From: Aliterella atlantica CENA595
GTDB taxonomy: Bacteria; Cyanobacteriota; Cyanobacteriia; Cyanobacteriales; Chroococcidiopsidaceae
Assembly (NCBI RefSeq): GCF_000952155.1
Contig: NZ_JYON01000001.1
Span: 310,001-374,000, forward strand
Length of the DNA stretch: 64,000 nt
Direction of reading: 5' to 3'
Part shown: positions 1 to 8,836 of the stretch, piece by piece
How the letters are laid out: every line of letters begins with the position of its first letter
Position numbering within the stretch: position 1 is the first letter of the stretch
Notes under the pieces: model-generated
The model's input: only the letters and a program-made list of their open reading frames with translations
What the model was told of the DNA's origin: nothing
The model's database searches: none
Position numbers and translations under genes: made by a program

Positions 1-232
1 CGCCTGGGCGTAATTTTGCCCATTTGCCATTTTCTTGCTTAAAACTCAAGCAACCAACAACATCCCACTCCATTTGAATTTCATCTTCAGTTGTGCGGAT
101 GTTCACATTGATTGATGGTTCGTTTGGTTCAAAATCAGGTGTTTCGCTCAGGTGCGGCTGTTGGTGCTGGTGTTCTACTGCATTGTAGGTGATGCAGCGA
201 TCTACATAATGGCAGTTTACGCAAATACACAT
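1..232 (-). CDS. ycf34: Ycf34 family protein (3' end beyond window)
   Basis: The reverse strand from 232 to the window edge encodes an open frame that begins MCICVNC and continues with the Ycf34 signature: YVDRC, HQHQQPHL, then EWDVVGC and GKWAKLRPG. The closely spaced N-terminal cysteines (Cys2, Cys4, Cys7, then Cys13) are the feature by which this cyanobacterial and red-algal plastid family is thought to bind an iron-sulfur cluster. Its cellular role is poorly defined; a link to photosynthetic electron transport has been proposed. The ATG at 232 is preceded by a GGAGA ribosome-binding site about 7 bases upstream. The stop lies off the left edge. It is divergent from the CCA-adding enzyme gene, with only 63 bp between the starts, so the promoters must overlap or abut. 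Confidence 0.9.
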   Translation of the reverse strand, partial: MCICVNCHYVDRCITYNAVEHQHQQPHLSETPDFEPNEPSINVNIRTTEDEIQMEWDVVGCLSFKQENGKWAKLRPG

Positions 233-295
233 AAATCTGTCTCCAAAGGCTTTTCTGCTAATCTAGCTCAATTGACAGTTAGTTGATGGCTATTT

Positions 296-1537
296 ATGTC
301 TCTTTCTGCATTATCTCCCGAAACTTGGTGTTTTGACTTAGCGTGGATACCCCAAAATGCTTATTTGGTAGGTGGTGCGGTACGCGATGCAATCTTAAAG
401 CGCGAATCTGAATATTTAGATTTGGATTTTGTTCTACCAGATGTAGCAGTACAAGTAGCCAGAAAAATCGCTAGTCACTATAAGGCTGGTTTTGTTTTAT
501 TAGATAGCGATCGCCAAATTGCTAGAGTTGTATTCAAGCAAGCTACGGTAGATTTTGCCCAGCAGCAAGGGGAAAGGCTAATAGATGACTTGCATAGACG
601 AGATTTTACAATTAATGCGATCGCTTATAGTCCCCATACTCAAGAATTTATCGATCCCCTAAAAGGATGTAACGATTTGCAGCAGCGCATTATCCGTATG
701 GTATCGCCTGCAAATTTACAAGACGATCCTTTAAGACTACTACGAGCTTATCGCCAAGCTGCTCAACTTGGGTTTGAAATTGAAGCAGAAACTCAAGCAG
801 CTATTGTTAATTTTGCACCTTTACTGAGTAATATAGCGGCGGAAAGAGTACGAGTAGAACTTGGCTACTTGTTAAATAGTTCTATGGGTAGTCGAGGGTT
901 GATAAGTGCTTGGCAAGATGGATTGCTAAAAACTTGGTTTGCTAATACCGAGCGATCGCATTTATCTAAATTAGCTCTAATAGATGCAAGTGCAATTACT
1001 CTCAAGCAACTGCCATTATCGCAACCTTTGAGCGACACGATCAAAACTACTTGGTTAGGCATTGCTAAATTAGCGTGTTTAGTTACTCATAGCATTGAAT
1101 TAGCAGAAATTGAACTACAACAACTAACCTACAGCCGCGCCGAAATTCGTGCTGTAACAACTGTGTTGAAACTACTGCCACAATTACAAGCTACAGCAGG
1201 CGATCTGAGCTTAAAAGAGCAATATTTGTTATTTCGTCAAGCTGGAGTAGTTTTCCCCGCCTTAGCGGTGCTAGCAGCAGCAAATGGGATGTCAAAAGCA
1301 GACTTAACCCCGTTAACAGATCGCTATCTCAACCCCACAGATCCAGTTGCTCATCCACAGTTACTTGTAAATGGTAAAGACCTGATGCAAGCATTGCAAA
1401 TAGCTCCTAGCCCTTTGGTGGGAGAATTGTTGAATAAAATTGCGATCGCCCAAATTGAAGGTAAAATCTCTACACCTATTCAAGCTATAGACTTAGCAGC
1501 TACCTTGCTAAAATCTGCGGGAACTATAGACCGATAA
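296..1537 (+). CDS. cca: tRNA nucleotidyltransferase / poly(A) polymerase family (CCA- or partial-CCA-adding)
   Basis: A 413-residue class II nucleotidyltransferase. The head domain carries the GG..RD motif (LVGGAVRDAI, near residue 25) and the catalytic carboxylates in LDLDFV. These are followed by RRDFTINAIAY (near residue 101), the RD.T.NA motif of this family, and by DDPLRLLRAYR, part of the nucleotide-selecting region. The family adds CCA, or CC or A alone, to tRNA 3' ends in the cytoplasm. Some cyanobacteria split the job between two enzymes, so whether this one adds all three bases cannot be told from sequence. The length fits the family. No strong ribosome-binding site precedes the ATG. 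The beta-lactamase gene follows after 40 bp. Confidence 0.9.
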   Translation: MSLSALSPETWCFDLAWIPQNAYLVGGAVRDAILKRESEYLDLDFVLPDVAVQVARKIASHYKAGFVLLDSDRQIARVVFKQATVDFAQQQGERLIDDLHRRDFTINAIAYSPHTQEFIDPLKGCNDLQQRIIRMVSPANLQDDPLRLLRAYRQAAQLGFEIEAETQAAIVNFAPLLSNIAAERVRVELGYLLNSSMGSRGLISAWQDGLLKTWFANTERSHLSKLALIDASAITLKQLPLSQPLSDTIKTTWLGIAKLACLVTHSIELAEIELQQLTYSRAEIRAVTTVLKLLPQLQATAGDLSLKEQYLLFRQAGVVFPALAVLAAANGMSKADLTPLTDRYLNPTDPVAHPQLLVNGKDLMQALQIAPSPLVGELLNKIAIAQIEGKISTPIQAIDLAATLLKSAGTIDR

Positions 1538-1577
1538 ATTTCTACTAGGTAAACGACTAAATTGCAGAGGTAGTTAA

Positions 1578-2441
1578 ATGTCTTTACTTCGTGGGATTGC
1601 GATCGCATCAGCTTGTCTTATTTTGCTACCATCTGCGATGCCGAAGGCGGTTCGCCCTGCGACCATCGCTACAGCTTCACCTACTCAAGTTTTACTTACT
1701 CAGCAGACAAAAAGTACCTGGCAAGAACGCCCAGATTTTGCTAAATATTTTCAAAAAGCAGGTGTCAAAGGTACTTTTCTACTGTATAACCGCAAACAAA
1801 ATCTATATCTTGTCTATAATCGTCAAAGCGCTAACTCTCGCGTCGTTCCTGCTTCTACTTACAAAATTCTTAACTCCCTAATCGCCCTGGAAACTGGCGC
1901 AATAGCAGATGAAAATGAGGTTATCAAATGGGATGGCGTAAAAAGAGAATTTCCAGTTTGGAATAAAGACCAGACAATGAGAACTGCAATTAAAGACTCT
2001 GTTGTTTGGTTTTACCAAGAACTAGCAAGGCGTATCGGTCAACAGAGGATGCAACGCTATATCAATCTAGCAAATTATGGTAATCGAGATATTAGCGGCG
2101 GCATCGATCGCTTTTGGCTAGATGGAGGTTTGAGAATCACCCCTAAAGAGCAAATAGATTTTTTGGTGAAGTTGCAACAAAATAAGTTACCTTTCTCTGA
2201 ACGTTCGATGGCGATCGTCAAAAATATTATTATCAACGAAAAAACCAGCGATTACGTGCTAAGAGGTAAAACAGGCTGGCAAAAACAAGTTGGTTGGTAT
2301 GTAGGCTACTTAGAACGCGGTAGTGATGTCTATTTCTTTGCTATTAACATGGATATCGCTAAACCAGAGGATGCTAAAGCTAGAGTGGCTATTACCAAAA
2401 GTATTTTGCAAGATTTGGGATTAGTAGCAAAAACTAAATAA
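1578..2441 (+). CDS. Class D (OXA-type) serine beta-lactamase / penicillin-recognising enzyme
   Basis: The 287-residue product has an N-terminal hydrophobic stretch (residues 5-22), read as a signal peptide, so it should act in the periplasm. All class D motifs are visible in order: STYK with the nucleophile serine and the lysine that is carbamylated in OXA enzymes, SVV in DSVVWFYQ, YGN in INLANYGN, and KTGW. WLDGGLRI, typical of OXA proteins, lies between YGN and KTG. Family members hydrolyse beta-lactams; the native role in cyanobacteria is unknown and could be self-made peptidoglycan turnover. AGAGGT precedes the ATG. A palindromic repeat (1635-1669) lies inside the sequence coding for the signal-peptide region. 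Resistance activity is inference. Confidence 0.9.
   Translation: MSLLRGIAIASACLILLPSAMPKAVRPATIATASPTQVLLTQQTKSTWQERPDFAKYFQKAGVKGTFLLYNRKQNLYLVYNRQSANSRVVPASTYKILNSLIALETGAIADENEVIKWDGVKREFPVWNKDQTMRTAIKDSVVWFYQELARRIGQQRMQRYINLANYGNRDISGGIDRFWLDGGLRITPKEQIDFLVKLQQNKLPFSERSMAIVKNIIINEKTSDYVLRGKTGWQKQVGWYVGYLERGSDVYFFAINMDIAKPEDAKARVAITKSILQDLGLVAKTK
1635..1669. repeat. Palindromic repeat embedded in the beta-lactamase signal-peptide region
   Basis: The segment begins GCGATG and ends CATCGC, with an imperfect GGCGG/GCCCT-type stem between, so the whole 35 bp can fold as one hairpin. It is GC-rich against AT-rich flanks and resembles the short dispersed palindromes common in cyanobacterial genomes. 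Translated in frame it reads AMPKAVRPATIA, at the junction between signal peptide and mature enzyme. Calling it a mobile repeat rather than ordinary coding sequence is inference from composition and symmetry. Confidence 0.55.
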
Positions 2442-2533
2442 ATCCACCATGCGGACGTTCCCTAAATCTAGCTTCTAGAGCCAAGATGCAAATTATCCGC
2501 TTTTTTGAGCTAGAAATATTTGCATCTATACTC

Positions 2534-3874
2534 ATGACATTTGACTACGATCTATTTGTAATTGGTTCGGGTTCAGCAGGAATAGCAGCTTGCAAACAAG
2601 CTGTCACCTATGGGAAGCGCGTCGGCGTTGTCGAACAAGAAGATTTTGGCGGTACTTGTATCAATCGCGGTTGCATTCCTAAAAAATTTATTGTCTATGC
2701 TGCTGATTTTGCCTTGCAAAACCAAGTTGCATCTAGTTATGGATGGGATAACATTCAAGGTAATTTTGACTGGGGACGTTTTATTCAATCAGTACACCAG
2801 CAGATTGCCAAGCGCCAGCAGTCATACTTGCAAAAGTTACAAGCAACCGGAGTAGAAATGCTCCAAGGTAAAGCAACTTTCGTCGACGCGCATACTGTAG
2901 AAATTAGCGATCGCAAAATTACAGCAGACAAAATTATTATCGCTGTAGGTGGAGAAGCGATAAAACTAGATATACCAGGTGCAGAGTACGCCATTACCTC
3001 CCGCGAGATGTTTCTGCTAGAACAATTACCCAAACGTTTAGCAATTGTTGGCGGCGGCTATATCGGCGTGGAATTTTCTAGCATGATGAATGCTTTTGGC
3101 GTTGAAGTTACCTTGATGGATAACGACGAGTTGATTCTATCGGGCTTTGATGGCGATATTCGCTCTGGCGTACAATCAGGGCTAATGAAAAGGGGAATAA
3201 AGTTTCTTGGCAAAACTACAGCCGAAGAGATTGAGAAAACCGATCGAGGATTGCAGTTAACTTTATCAGGCGATCGCAAAACAATTACTGTAGATACTAT
3301 CTTGTTTGCTACTGGTAGAAGCCCCAAAACCAAAAATCTCGGTTTAGAAAATGCAGGGGTAGAAATTACCGAAAAAGGTGCTGTGCAAGTAGATGAATAC
3401 AGTCGCACTACTCAAGATAATATATTTGCAATTGGCGATTGTACTAGCCGCATTCCTCTAACTCCCGTTGCTAGAGCAGAAGGTAAAGCTGTTGCTAAAA
3501 CAATTTTTGACAGCAGTTCTGTCAAGCTAGATTACAATTGCGTCCCCTCGGCTGTATTTGCGCGTCCAGAAGCCGCTAGCGTGGGTATGAGCGAGGCGAA
3601 AGCCAAAGAAAAGTTTGCAAGCGTTCAATGTCATCGCACTGAGTTTGAGGCATTATTTGAAAGCATGACAGAGCGAGAAGATTGCACGATGATGAAGTTG
3701 GTTGTAGATGGTAGTAGCGATCGCGTTTTAGGCGCTCACATGGTAGGAGAACGCGCTGCTGATATTATTCAATCTCTGGCTGTAGCCATCAAAAAGGGCA
3801 TAACTAAACACGATTTTGATGCGACAATTGGCATCCACCCGACCACAGGAGAAGAGTTTCTAGTGCTAGATTGA
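2534..3874 (+). CDS. Glutathione-reductase-like pyridine nucleotide-disulfide oxidoreductase, divergent paralogue
   Basis: A 446-residue flavoprotein with an FAD-binding GSGSAG motif near residue 11, the redox disulfide Cys42/Cys47 in GGTCINRGC, a second GGGYIG nucleotide-binding fold at residues 173-178, an FAD-contacting ATGR and the active-site HPT..EE at the C terminus. The start at 2534 is chosen because MTFDYDLFVIG matches the start of the next gene; an ATG at 2486 would add 16 residues with no counterpart. It aligns without gaps to the downstream paralogue through the cofactor-binding region. The two arginines that bind the NADPH 2'-phosphate in glutathione reductases are Asn197 and Ser203 here, with Asp196 and Asp198 beside them. 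A conserved glutathione-binding arginine (human Arg347) is lysine. It is therefore probably not an orthodox NADPH glutathione reductase. The true substrate is unknown. Confidence 0.85.
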   Translation: MTFDYDLFVIGSGSAGIAACKQAVTYGKRVGVVEQEDFGGTCINRGCIPKKFIVYAADFALQNQVASSYGWDNIQGNFDWGRFIQSVHQQIAKRQQSYLQKLQATGVEMLQGKATFVDAHTVEISDRKITADKIIIAVGGEAIKLDIPGAEYAITSREMFLLEQLPKRLAIVGGGYIGVEFSSMMNAFGVEVTLMDNDELILSGFDGDIRSGVQSGLMKRGIKFLGKTTAEEIEKTDRGLQLTLSGDRKTITVDTILFATGRSPKTKNLGLENAGVEITEKGAVQVDEYSRTTQDNIFAIGDCTSRIPLTPVARAEGKAVAKTIFDSSSVKLDYNCVPSAVFARPEAASVGMSEAKAKEKFASVQCHRTEFEALFESMTEREDCTMMKLVVDGSSDRVLGAHMVGERAADIIQSLAVAIKKGITKHDFDATIGIHPTTGEEFLVLD

Positions 3875-3909
3875 ACTCAAATGCAGCTATAAGGGGTATC
3901 AGGTAAGTC

Positions 3910-5286
3910 ATGACGTTTGATTACGATCTTTTTGTAATTGGTGCGGGTTCTGGGGGTTTGGCAGCCTCTAAACGCGCCGCTAGCTATGGGGCGAAAGTGG
4001 CGATCGCCGAACAAGATTTAGTCGGCGGTACTTGTGTTGTGCGCGGCTGCATTCCCAAAAAATTAATGGTTTACAGTTCTCACTTTCCCCAACTAATTGA
4101 TGGTGCAGCAGGATACGGTTGGCAAGTGGGCGATCGCCAGCTAGATTGGCAGCATCTAGTTAAGGTTGTAGATAATGAAGTCCGACGATTATCAAATTTG
4201 CATATCAATTTTTTAGAAAAAGCTGGCGTAGAACTTATTCCCAGTCGCGCTACTTTGTTAGATCCTCACACTATAGAAGTTGACGGGCGCAAAGTTACTG
4301 CTGACAAAATTTTAATTGCTGTAGGCGGTCGTCCTGTTAAACCCAATTTACCAGGTATGGATCTAGCAATTACATCTAACGAGATGTTCCACTTACCAGA
4401 AAAACCCAAGCATATTGCAATTATTGGCGCTGGCTACATTGGCGTAGAATTTGCCTCGATTATGAGAGGTTTGGGTTGTGAAGTTACGCAAATTATTCGT
4501 GGCGATTTGATTTTACGCGGGTTCGATCGCGATATCCGTAACGAGATTCAACATGGCATGAGCCATCATGGTGTCAAAATTTTAACTAACACTGTAGTCA
4601 AGCAAGTAGAAAAGGTAGCAGAAGGATTAAAGCTAACTTTAGCTGGCGAGCAAGAAGAACCTATAATTGCTGATACTTTCCTAGCTGCAACCGGAAGAGA
4701 TCCTTATTTAGAGGGATTAGGTTTAGAAAACGTCGGAGTTGAAGTTATTTCTAGTCACGTCGATGGACTTGGCTATAGTACCAGAAGCGCGATCGCTGTC
4801 AATGAATTTAGCCAAACTTCCCAGCCAAATATCTTCGCTGTAGGCGATTGTACAGATAGAATAAACCTCACTCCCGTAGCAATTGGCGAAGGTAGAGCGT
4901 TTGCTGATACCGAATTTGGTAACAATCGGCGATCGCTCAGTCATGAAAATGTCCCCTCTGCAGTATTTTCAACGCCTGAAGCCGCGACTGTAGGCATGAG
5001 CGAAGATGATGCCCAAAAACAATATGGTGACGATATCAAGTGCTATCGCGCCCGTTTCCGCCCGTTATTTCACAGTCTCACCGGACAAGATGAAAAAACA
5101 ATGGTGAAGTTAGTAATAGATGCTAAAACCGATAAAGTTTTAGGCGCTCACATGGTAGGCGAAAACTCAGCCGAAGTAATTCAAGGCGTAGCGATCGCTG
5201 TTAATATGGGCGCAACCAAAAAAGACTTCGATGCTACTGTAGGCATTCACCCATCTACAGCCGAAGAATTCGTTACCCTGCGCTAA
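3910..5286 (+). CDS. gor: Glutathione-disulfide reductase (NADPH)
   Basis: A 458-residue cytosolic flavoenzyme that reduces oxidised glutathione with NADPH. It has GAGSGG for FAD, the redox cysteines Cys42/Cys47 in GGTCVVRGC, GAGYIG for NADPH, both phosphate-binding arginines (Arg197 and Arg203), the conserved Arg in VAIGEGRA that contacts glutathione, and HPSTAEEF with the catalytic His-Glu pair. Length and motifs match cyanobacterial glutathione reductases, which use GxGYIG rather than GxGxxA. The gene starts 35 bp after its divergent paralogue and ends 3 bp before the esterase gene, so the three are likely co-transcribed. It is the one of the pair to regard as the true Gor. Confidence 0.95.
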   Translation: MTFDYDLFVIGAGSGGLAASKRAASYGAKVAIAEQDLVGGTCVVRGCIPKKLMVYSSHFPQLIDGAAGYGWQVGDRQLDWQHLVKVVDNEVRRLSNLHINFLEKAGVELIPSRATLLDPHTIEVDGRKVTADKILIAVGGRPVKPNLPGMDLAITSNEMFHLPEKPKHIAIIGAGYIGVEFASIMRGLGCEVTQIIRGDLILRGFDRDIRNEIQHGMSHHGVKILTNTVVKQVEKVAEGLKLTLAGEQEEPIIADTFLAATGRDPYLEGLGLENVGVEVISSHVDGLGYSTRSAIAVNEFSQTSQPNIFAVGDCTDRINLTPVAIGEGRAFADTEFGNNRRSLSHENVPSAVFSTPEAATVGMSEDDAQKQYGDDIKCYRARFRPLFHSLTGQDEKTMVKLVIDAKTDKVLGAHMVGENSAEVIQGVAIAVNMGATKKDFDATVGIHPSTAEEFVTLR

Positions 5287-5289
5287 CAG

Positions 5290-5922
5290 GTGGATTATAT
5301 TTATCTTCACGGTTTTGCTTCTAGTCCTAGTTCTACCAAAGCTAGGTATTTGCGCGATCACTTTGCAGAACTAGGCATTGACTTAAAAACACCCGATCTA
5401 AATCAAGGCGATTTTTCGCAACTTTCCATTACGCGCCAAATTCTGCAAATAGCGGCAGAATTTCCCGCAAATTCTGCGCCTGTAACTCTCATCGGCTCTA
5501 GTTTAGGTGGTTTAACGGCAGCTTGGCTAGCAGAAAAATACTTGCAAGTTCAGCGCTTGGTACTGCTAGCACCTGCATTTGAGTTTCTATCTCACTGGTT
5601 GCAGCAATTAGGCGCAGACAAGCTAAAGCAATGGCAATTAGAGCAATATTTGCCGATCTATCACTACGGTGAGGGGCGATCGCTTCCTCTTAGTTACAAT
5701 TTCCTCTTAGATGCTGCTAACTACCAAGATCGGCTATTACGTGCTGTTCCAACTTTGATTCTGCATGGCGTTGGCGATGAAGTTATCCCCATTGAGGCTA
5801 GCCGTAATTTTGCTAAGTCGCATCCACAAGTTAAGTTAGTTGAATTAAATAGCGACCATGCGTTAGGCGATGTCATGGTAGACATTTGGCAGCAAATTCA
5901 AGTTTTTTGTCAGTTATATTAA
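5290..5922 (+). CDS. YqiA/YcfP-family alpha/beta-hydrolase (esterase)
   Basis: The 210-residue product starts [13 protein letters not shown], the oxyanion-hole HGF motif of the YqiA family. The nucleophile elbow GSSLGG lies near residue 75, an acid in HGVGDEVIP near residue 160 and the catalytic histidine in NSDHAL near residue 190. YqiA-type proteins are small cytosolic esterases acting on acyl-CoA or short esters; the physiological substrate is not known. The start is GTG, 3 bp after the stop of the glutathione reductase gene, and the stop is 1 bp before hisC. That tight packing implies an operon and translational coupling. Confidence 0.85.
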   Translation: MDYIYLHGFASSPSSTKARYLRDHFAELGIDLKTPDLNQGDFSQLSITRQILQIAAEFPANSAPVTLIGSSLGGLTAAWLAEKYLQVQRLVLLAPAFEFLSHWLQQLGADKLKQWQLEQYLPIYHYGEGRSLPLSYNFLLDAANYQDRLLRAVPTLILHGVGDEVIPIEASRNFAKSHPQVKLVELNSDHALGDVMVDIWQQIQVFCQLY

Positions 5923-5923
5923 A

Positions 5924-7057
5924 ATGCTTCCATTCATTCGTTCGGACTTAGATGATATCCGCGCTTACAAAGCCCACCCTGGCAGTACGAATAGCGCACC
6001 TGTAACCTCTACAATCGATCGCTTAGATACCAATGAAAATCCCTACGATTTGCCTAGCGACATCAGACAAAAGCTAGCTTGGACTTATCAAGAAATTCTA
6101 GAAAACAATCGCTATCCCGATGGGACACACGAACACTTAAAAGCTGCGATCGCTAAGTACGTTAGCGAGTCAGCAGCTACAAATATTACTACTGATAATA
6201 TCTCTGTAGGTAATGGTTCAGATGAAATTATCCGCTCGATTTTAATTGCTACTTGTGCGGGTAAAGAAGGTACAGTTTTGGTTGCCAATCCTACCTTTAG
6301 TATGTACGCAGTTTTGGCGCAAGCTTTAGGTATTCCTGTCGTTACCGTAGAGCGATCGCTTGTTGATTTTTCTCTAGATATAGCTGCTGCCAATAAAGCG
6401 ATCGCTCAGACTACTAACCCGCCTATCCGCGTCGTGTTTGTCGTTCATCCCAATTCGCCTACAGGGAATGCTTTAACTAGCCAAGAACTATCATGGCTAA
6501 GGAGTTTACCAGAACATATTTTAGTAGTAGTTGACGAAGCTTATTTTGAATTTAGTCAAAATACTGTATTAGGTGAATTATCAAAGCGTCCTAACTGGAT
6601 AGTATTGAGGACATTTTCTAAAGCCTTTAGACTTGCCGCCCATCGCGTCGGTTATGCTATTGGACACATAGATGCGATCGCTGCTTTAGAAAAAATTCGC
6701 TTGCCCTATAATATTCCTAGCTTTTCTTTAGCTGCGGCTTTAATTGTGCTGCAAAACCGCCAACAGTTACTCAATGTTGTTCCCCAAATTTTAGATGAGA
6801 AGGCTAAATTAACTCAAGCTTTAACTCAACAGCCTGAATTACAATTCTGGGAAAGTGCAGCTAATTTTATCTTCGTACGCCTGAACCCCAGTTTTGGGCT
6901 AGCAGAAGAACAATTAAGTCATATCCACGCCCAATTAATGTCTAACGGTACTTTGGTTCGTTACGTTAGCGGTGGATTGCGAATTACTGTCGGTAGTCCC
7001 CAAGAAAATCACAGAACGATAGAACGCCTACAAACGGCATTGAAAAATTATCGTTGA
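5924..7057 (+). CDS. hisC: Histidinol-phosphate aminotransferase
   Basis: A fold-type I PLP aminotransferase of 377 residues that converts imidazole acetol phosphate to histidinol phosphate in histidine synthesis. Visible motifs are [10 protein letters not shown] at the N terminus (substrate recognition), GNGSDE, the PNSPTGN loop, DEAYFEF with the PLP-ring aspartate, and [14 protein letters not shown] with the Schiff-base lysine and phosphate-binding arginine. It begins 1 bp after the esterase stop, so it ends a likely esterase-hisC co-transcript. Many cyanobacteria have a second hisC-like gene, and the substrate could be broader (for example phenylalanine or tyrosine precursors), but the motif set is that of HisC. 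Confidence 0.92.
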   Translation: MLPFIRSDLDDIRAYKAHPGSTNSAPVTSTIDRLDTNENPYDLPSDIRQKLAWTYQEILENNRYPDGTHEHLKAAIAKYVSESAATNITTDNISVGNGSDEIIRSILIATCAGKEGTVLVANPTFSMYAVLAQALGIPVVTVERSLVDFSLDIAAANKAIAQTTNPPIRVVFVVHPNSPTGNALTSQELSWLRSLPEHILVVVDEAYFEFSQNTVLGELSKRPNWIVLRTFSKAFRLAAHRVGYAIGHIDAIAALEKIRLPYNIPSFSLAAALIVLQNRQQLLNVVPQILDEKAKLTQALTQQPELQFWESAANFIFVRLNPSFGLAEEQLSHIHAQLMSNGTLVRYVSGGLRITVGSPQENHRTIERLQTALKNYR

Positions 7058-7083
7058 TATAAATGACGTACCCGTACGTACCC

Positions 7084-7112
7084 GTAGAGACGTAGCATTG
7101 CTACGTCTCTAC
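7084..7112. repeat. Perfect palindromic intergenic repeat, probable bidirectional stem-loop
   Basis: Fourteen-base arms (GTAGAGACGTAGCA and its exact complement) surround a single T. It sits between the convergent ends of hisC and the 7166-7726 gene, directly after two copies of ACGTACCCGT, and could act as a transcription stop for both. A degenerate copy lies at 18338-18363 beside bioB. GTAGAGACG-type palindromes of this kind are widespread between cyanobacterial genes. Confidence 0.75.
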
Positions 7113-7165
7113 ACCGATGGCAATCCCACGTTTGTTTGCGACGACAATCCCACATCGCCCACGCA

Positions 7166-7726
7166 TTATTTTTTCTGATTCAAATTGTAAGAACGGCGTA
7201 CTGCATTAACTGTTTGCGGTAATACACCTACTAATAGTGCAAATGCCTCATCAGGTAATTGGGCTACAGTCTCCGCGTCGAAATATTGCTCAAACTGTTC
7301 TAAAATTTTCTGTACGCGCTGCTGGGGTACGGGTTTTTCGGTTATTTGCTTCAGCAGGCGAATCCACTGTCGCCTAATCAAATACGCTTTTTGCCTTTCT
7401 TCATGAGATTCAGGAGATAGTAAAGAAAGATTACCTACTGGCAAAGCTAATTTACAATCTTGGTCGTAGATACTGCCAACTGCTGCCCCAGGTCCAGCAA
7501 ATTCTGCATGAAAATCTTTGTAGAGAATCAAGCCATTGCGACGACGACTGTTCACTACTAGCACTTGTCCGCTGTGCAGCATTTTCACAATTTCTGGAGC
7601 ATTTTTTTCTTTACTAGGGTTGGTCATTTCACTAGCGCCCACAGAACTAGCGCTCCGAGTACCTTGGGCGGCAAAATCAGCTAATGCTATGGCGGCTTGA
7701 TAGCGCTGATAGTTTTCGCTATCCAT
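7166..7726 (-). CDS. Conserved hypothetical cyanobacterial protein
   Basis: A 186-residue soluble protein that I do not recognise. It begins MDSENYQRYQAAIALADFAAQ, has a Ser/Thr-rich linker, then a central region of beta type (GQVLVVNSRRRNGLILYKD, LALPVGNLSLLSPESHEE). The C-terminal third is helical and charged and ends in VGVLPQTVNAVRRSYNLNQ. No signal peptide or membrane segment is visible. The start at 7726 is preferred over an ATG 16 codons upstream because AGGAAA lies just upstream of 7726 and the extra residues look like non-coding sequence. It stands alone, convergent with hisC, with a long AT-rich upstream region (7727-8209). Confidence 0.7.
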   Translation of the reverse strand: MDSENYQRYQAAIALADFAAQGTRSASSVGASEMTNPSKEKNAPEIVKMLHSGQVLVVNSRRRNGLILYKDFHAEFAGPGAAVGSIYDQDCKLALPVGNLSLLSPESHEERQKAYLIRRQWIRLLKQITEKPVPQQRVQKILEQFEQYFDAETVAQLPDEAFALLVGVLPQTVNAVRRSYNLNQKK

Positions 7727-8209
7727 TGGGTTTCCTGTGAGTTTATGCACTACGAACAACCGAAAGCAAAACAAAAGTTTTGCTTTTCCTTCATATATTG
7801 GTACTATGACAATCGAGTTAATAAAAACAAGATTAGTCTTTGAATAGAAACAAAGGTAACTATATTTTATTGCATTTAGCTGGACTAATTCTCAAACAAC
7901 ATTCCTAAAACTTGAAGCCTTAATAAAGATTAGTTAATAAGAATGTAAACCTTTCGTAAAGTAAAATAAAATACCTACACAAATAGTTTGAGCGCATTGA
8001 TTTTACATTTGTTAACAAAAACAATACTGTATAACTTTAGTAGCAATTAATACTAATATTTAAGTGAAAATCAAGCTCTAATAATGTTAATTCGTGTAAA
8101 AAAAGCTACCTAAATGAAAAGTAGATAGCAAATATTACAGATATAATTTATAGCTATATTAGTTGAAAACATTGGTTAATTTACTTGCAATCCTATTAAA
8201 CGCGATCGC
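7727..8209. other. AT-rich intergenic region, no gene seen
   Basis: This 480 bp stretch is very AT-rich and has no open frame of note on either strand. It is the upstream region of the minus-strand gene ending at 7726 and the downstream region of the acetyltransferase gene. I see no convincing terminator hairpin or known RNA motif in it. It may hold promoter elements for the 7166-7726 gene. Confidence 0.5.
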
Positions 8210-8836
8210 TTACTTCAAGCATTTATGTAATAATATTTGCCTCGGTCGTCCCCATAACCAACTACTCCAACCAGCATCTATTTGATGCAACTGATAGCCT
8301 AGTTTGAAATAAAGCTGTCGTGCTTGATAGTTATTTTCTAGAACGTGCAAGTATATGTCATGAAATCCCCATTCTAGGGCAGTACGTTCGCAAGTTAGGA
8401 GTAATTGTTCGCCAATACCGCGTCGGCGATCGCGCGAATGGACTGCTAAATTTGATAAATACGGGTATTTATTGCCTCCCCACAATCCAGTGGTAGGGCG
8501 CACCGCCATTTCTACGGTTCCAGCTAGGGTTGAAGGACTACAGACATAGGAATGAGCCAAATTATTTACTTGAGCAGAACCATACGTTGCTACCAAACAA
8601 ACATGATGGGGCGCTGAATTTTGCAAGCGACTACGCAAATCCTCATAAATACCTAAACGTAGTAAAGGATAAGCCCATCCAAACGTTCCTTCTTTAGAGT
8701 GAAAGCTATCACAGAGGATTTCCGCAACATCGCTCAAATCTTGATGCTCTACAGCCCGTACTTGTACGTATAATGAGCCATCAGCTTGACTATCTTCGGC
8801 TGGCTGACGATCTGTAAAAGAAGACAAGGGTTTCAA
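8210..8836 (-). CDS. GNAT-family N-acetyltransferase
   Basis: A 208-residue protein whose second half is a GNAT fold. The acetyl-CoA-binding motif A is seen as YLSNLAVHSRDRRRGIGEQLL (near residues 125-147), followed by WGFHDIYLHVLENNYQARQLYFKLGYQ, the motif B region. The first 25 residues are polar and look disordered. The annotated start is TTG, and no ATG or GTG in frame upstream gives a better one, so the N terminus is uncertain. GNAT enzymes transfer acetyl groups to amines or protein N termini or lysines. Related cyanobacterial and plastid proteins acetylate proteins, but the target here is unknown. It is monocistronic, upstream of a tRNA gene on the other strand. Confidence 0.82.
   Translation of the reverse strand: MKPLSSFTDRQPAEDSQADGSLYVQVRAVEHQDLSDVAEILCDSFHSKEGTFGWAYPLLRLGIYEDLRSRLQNSAPHHVCLVATYGSAQVNNLAHSYVCSPSTLAGTVEMAVRPTTGLWGGNKYPYLSNLAVHSRDRRRGIGEQLLLTCERTALEWGFHDIYLHVLENNYQARQLYFKLGYQLHQIDAGWSSWLWGRPRQILLHKCLK

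Noticed and set aside
2486-2533. Upstream ATG as start of the first glutathione reductase paralogue
   Set aside because: The added 16 residues have no counterpart in the paralogue, whose N terminus aligns exactly from 2534.
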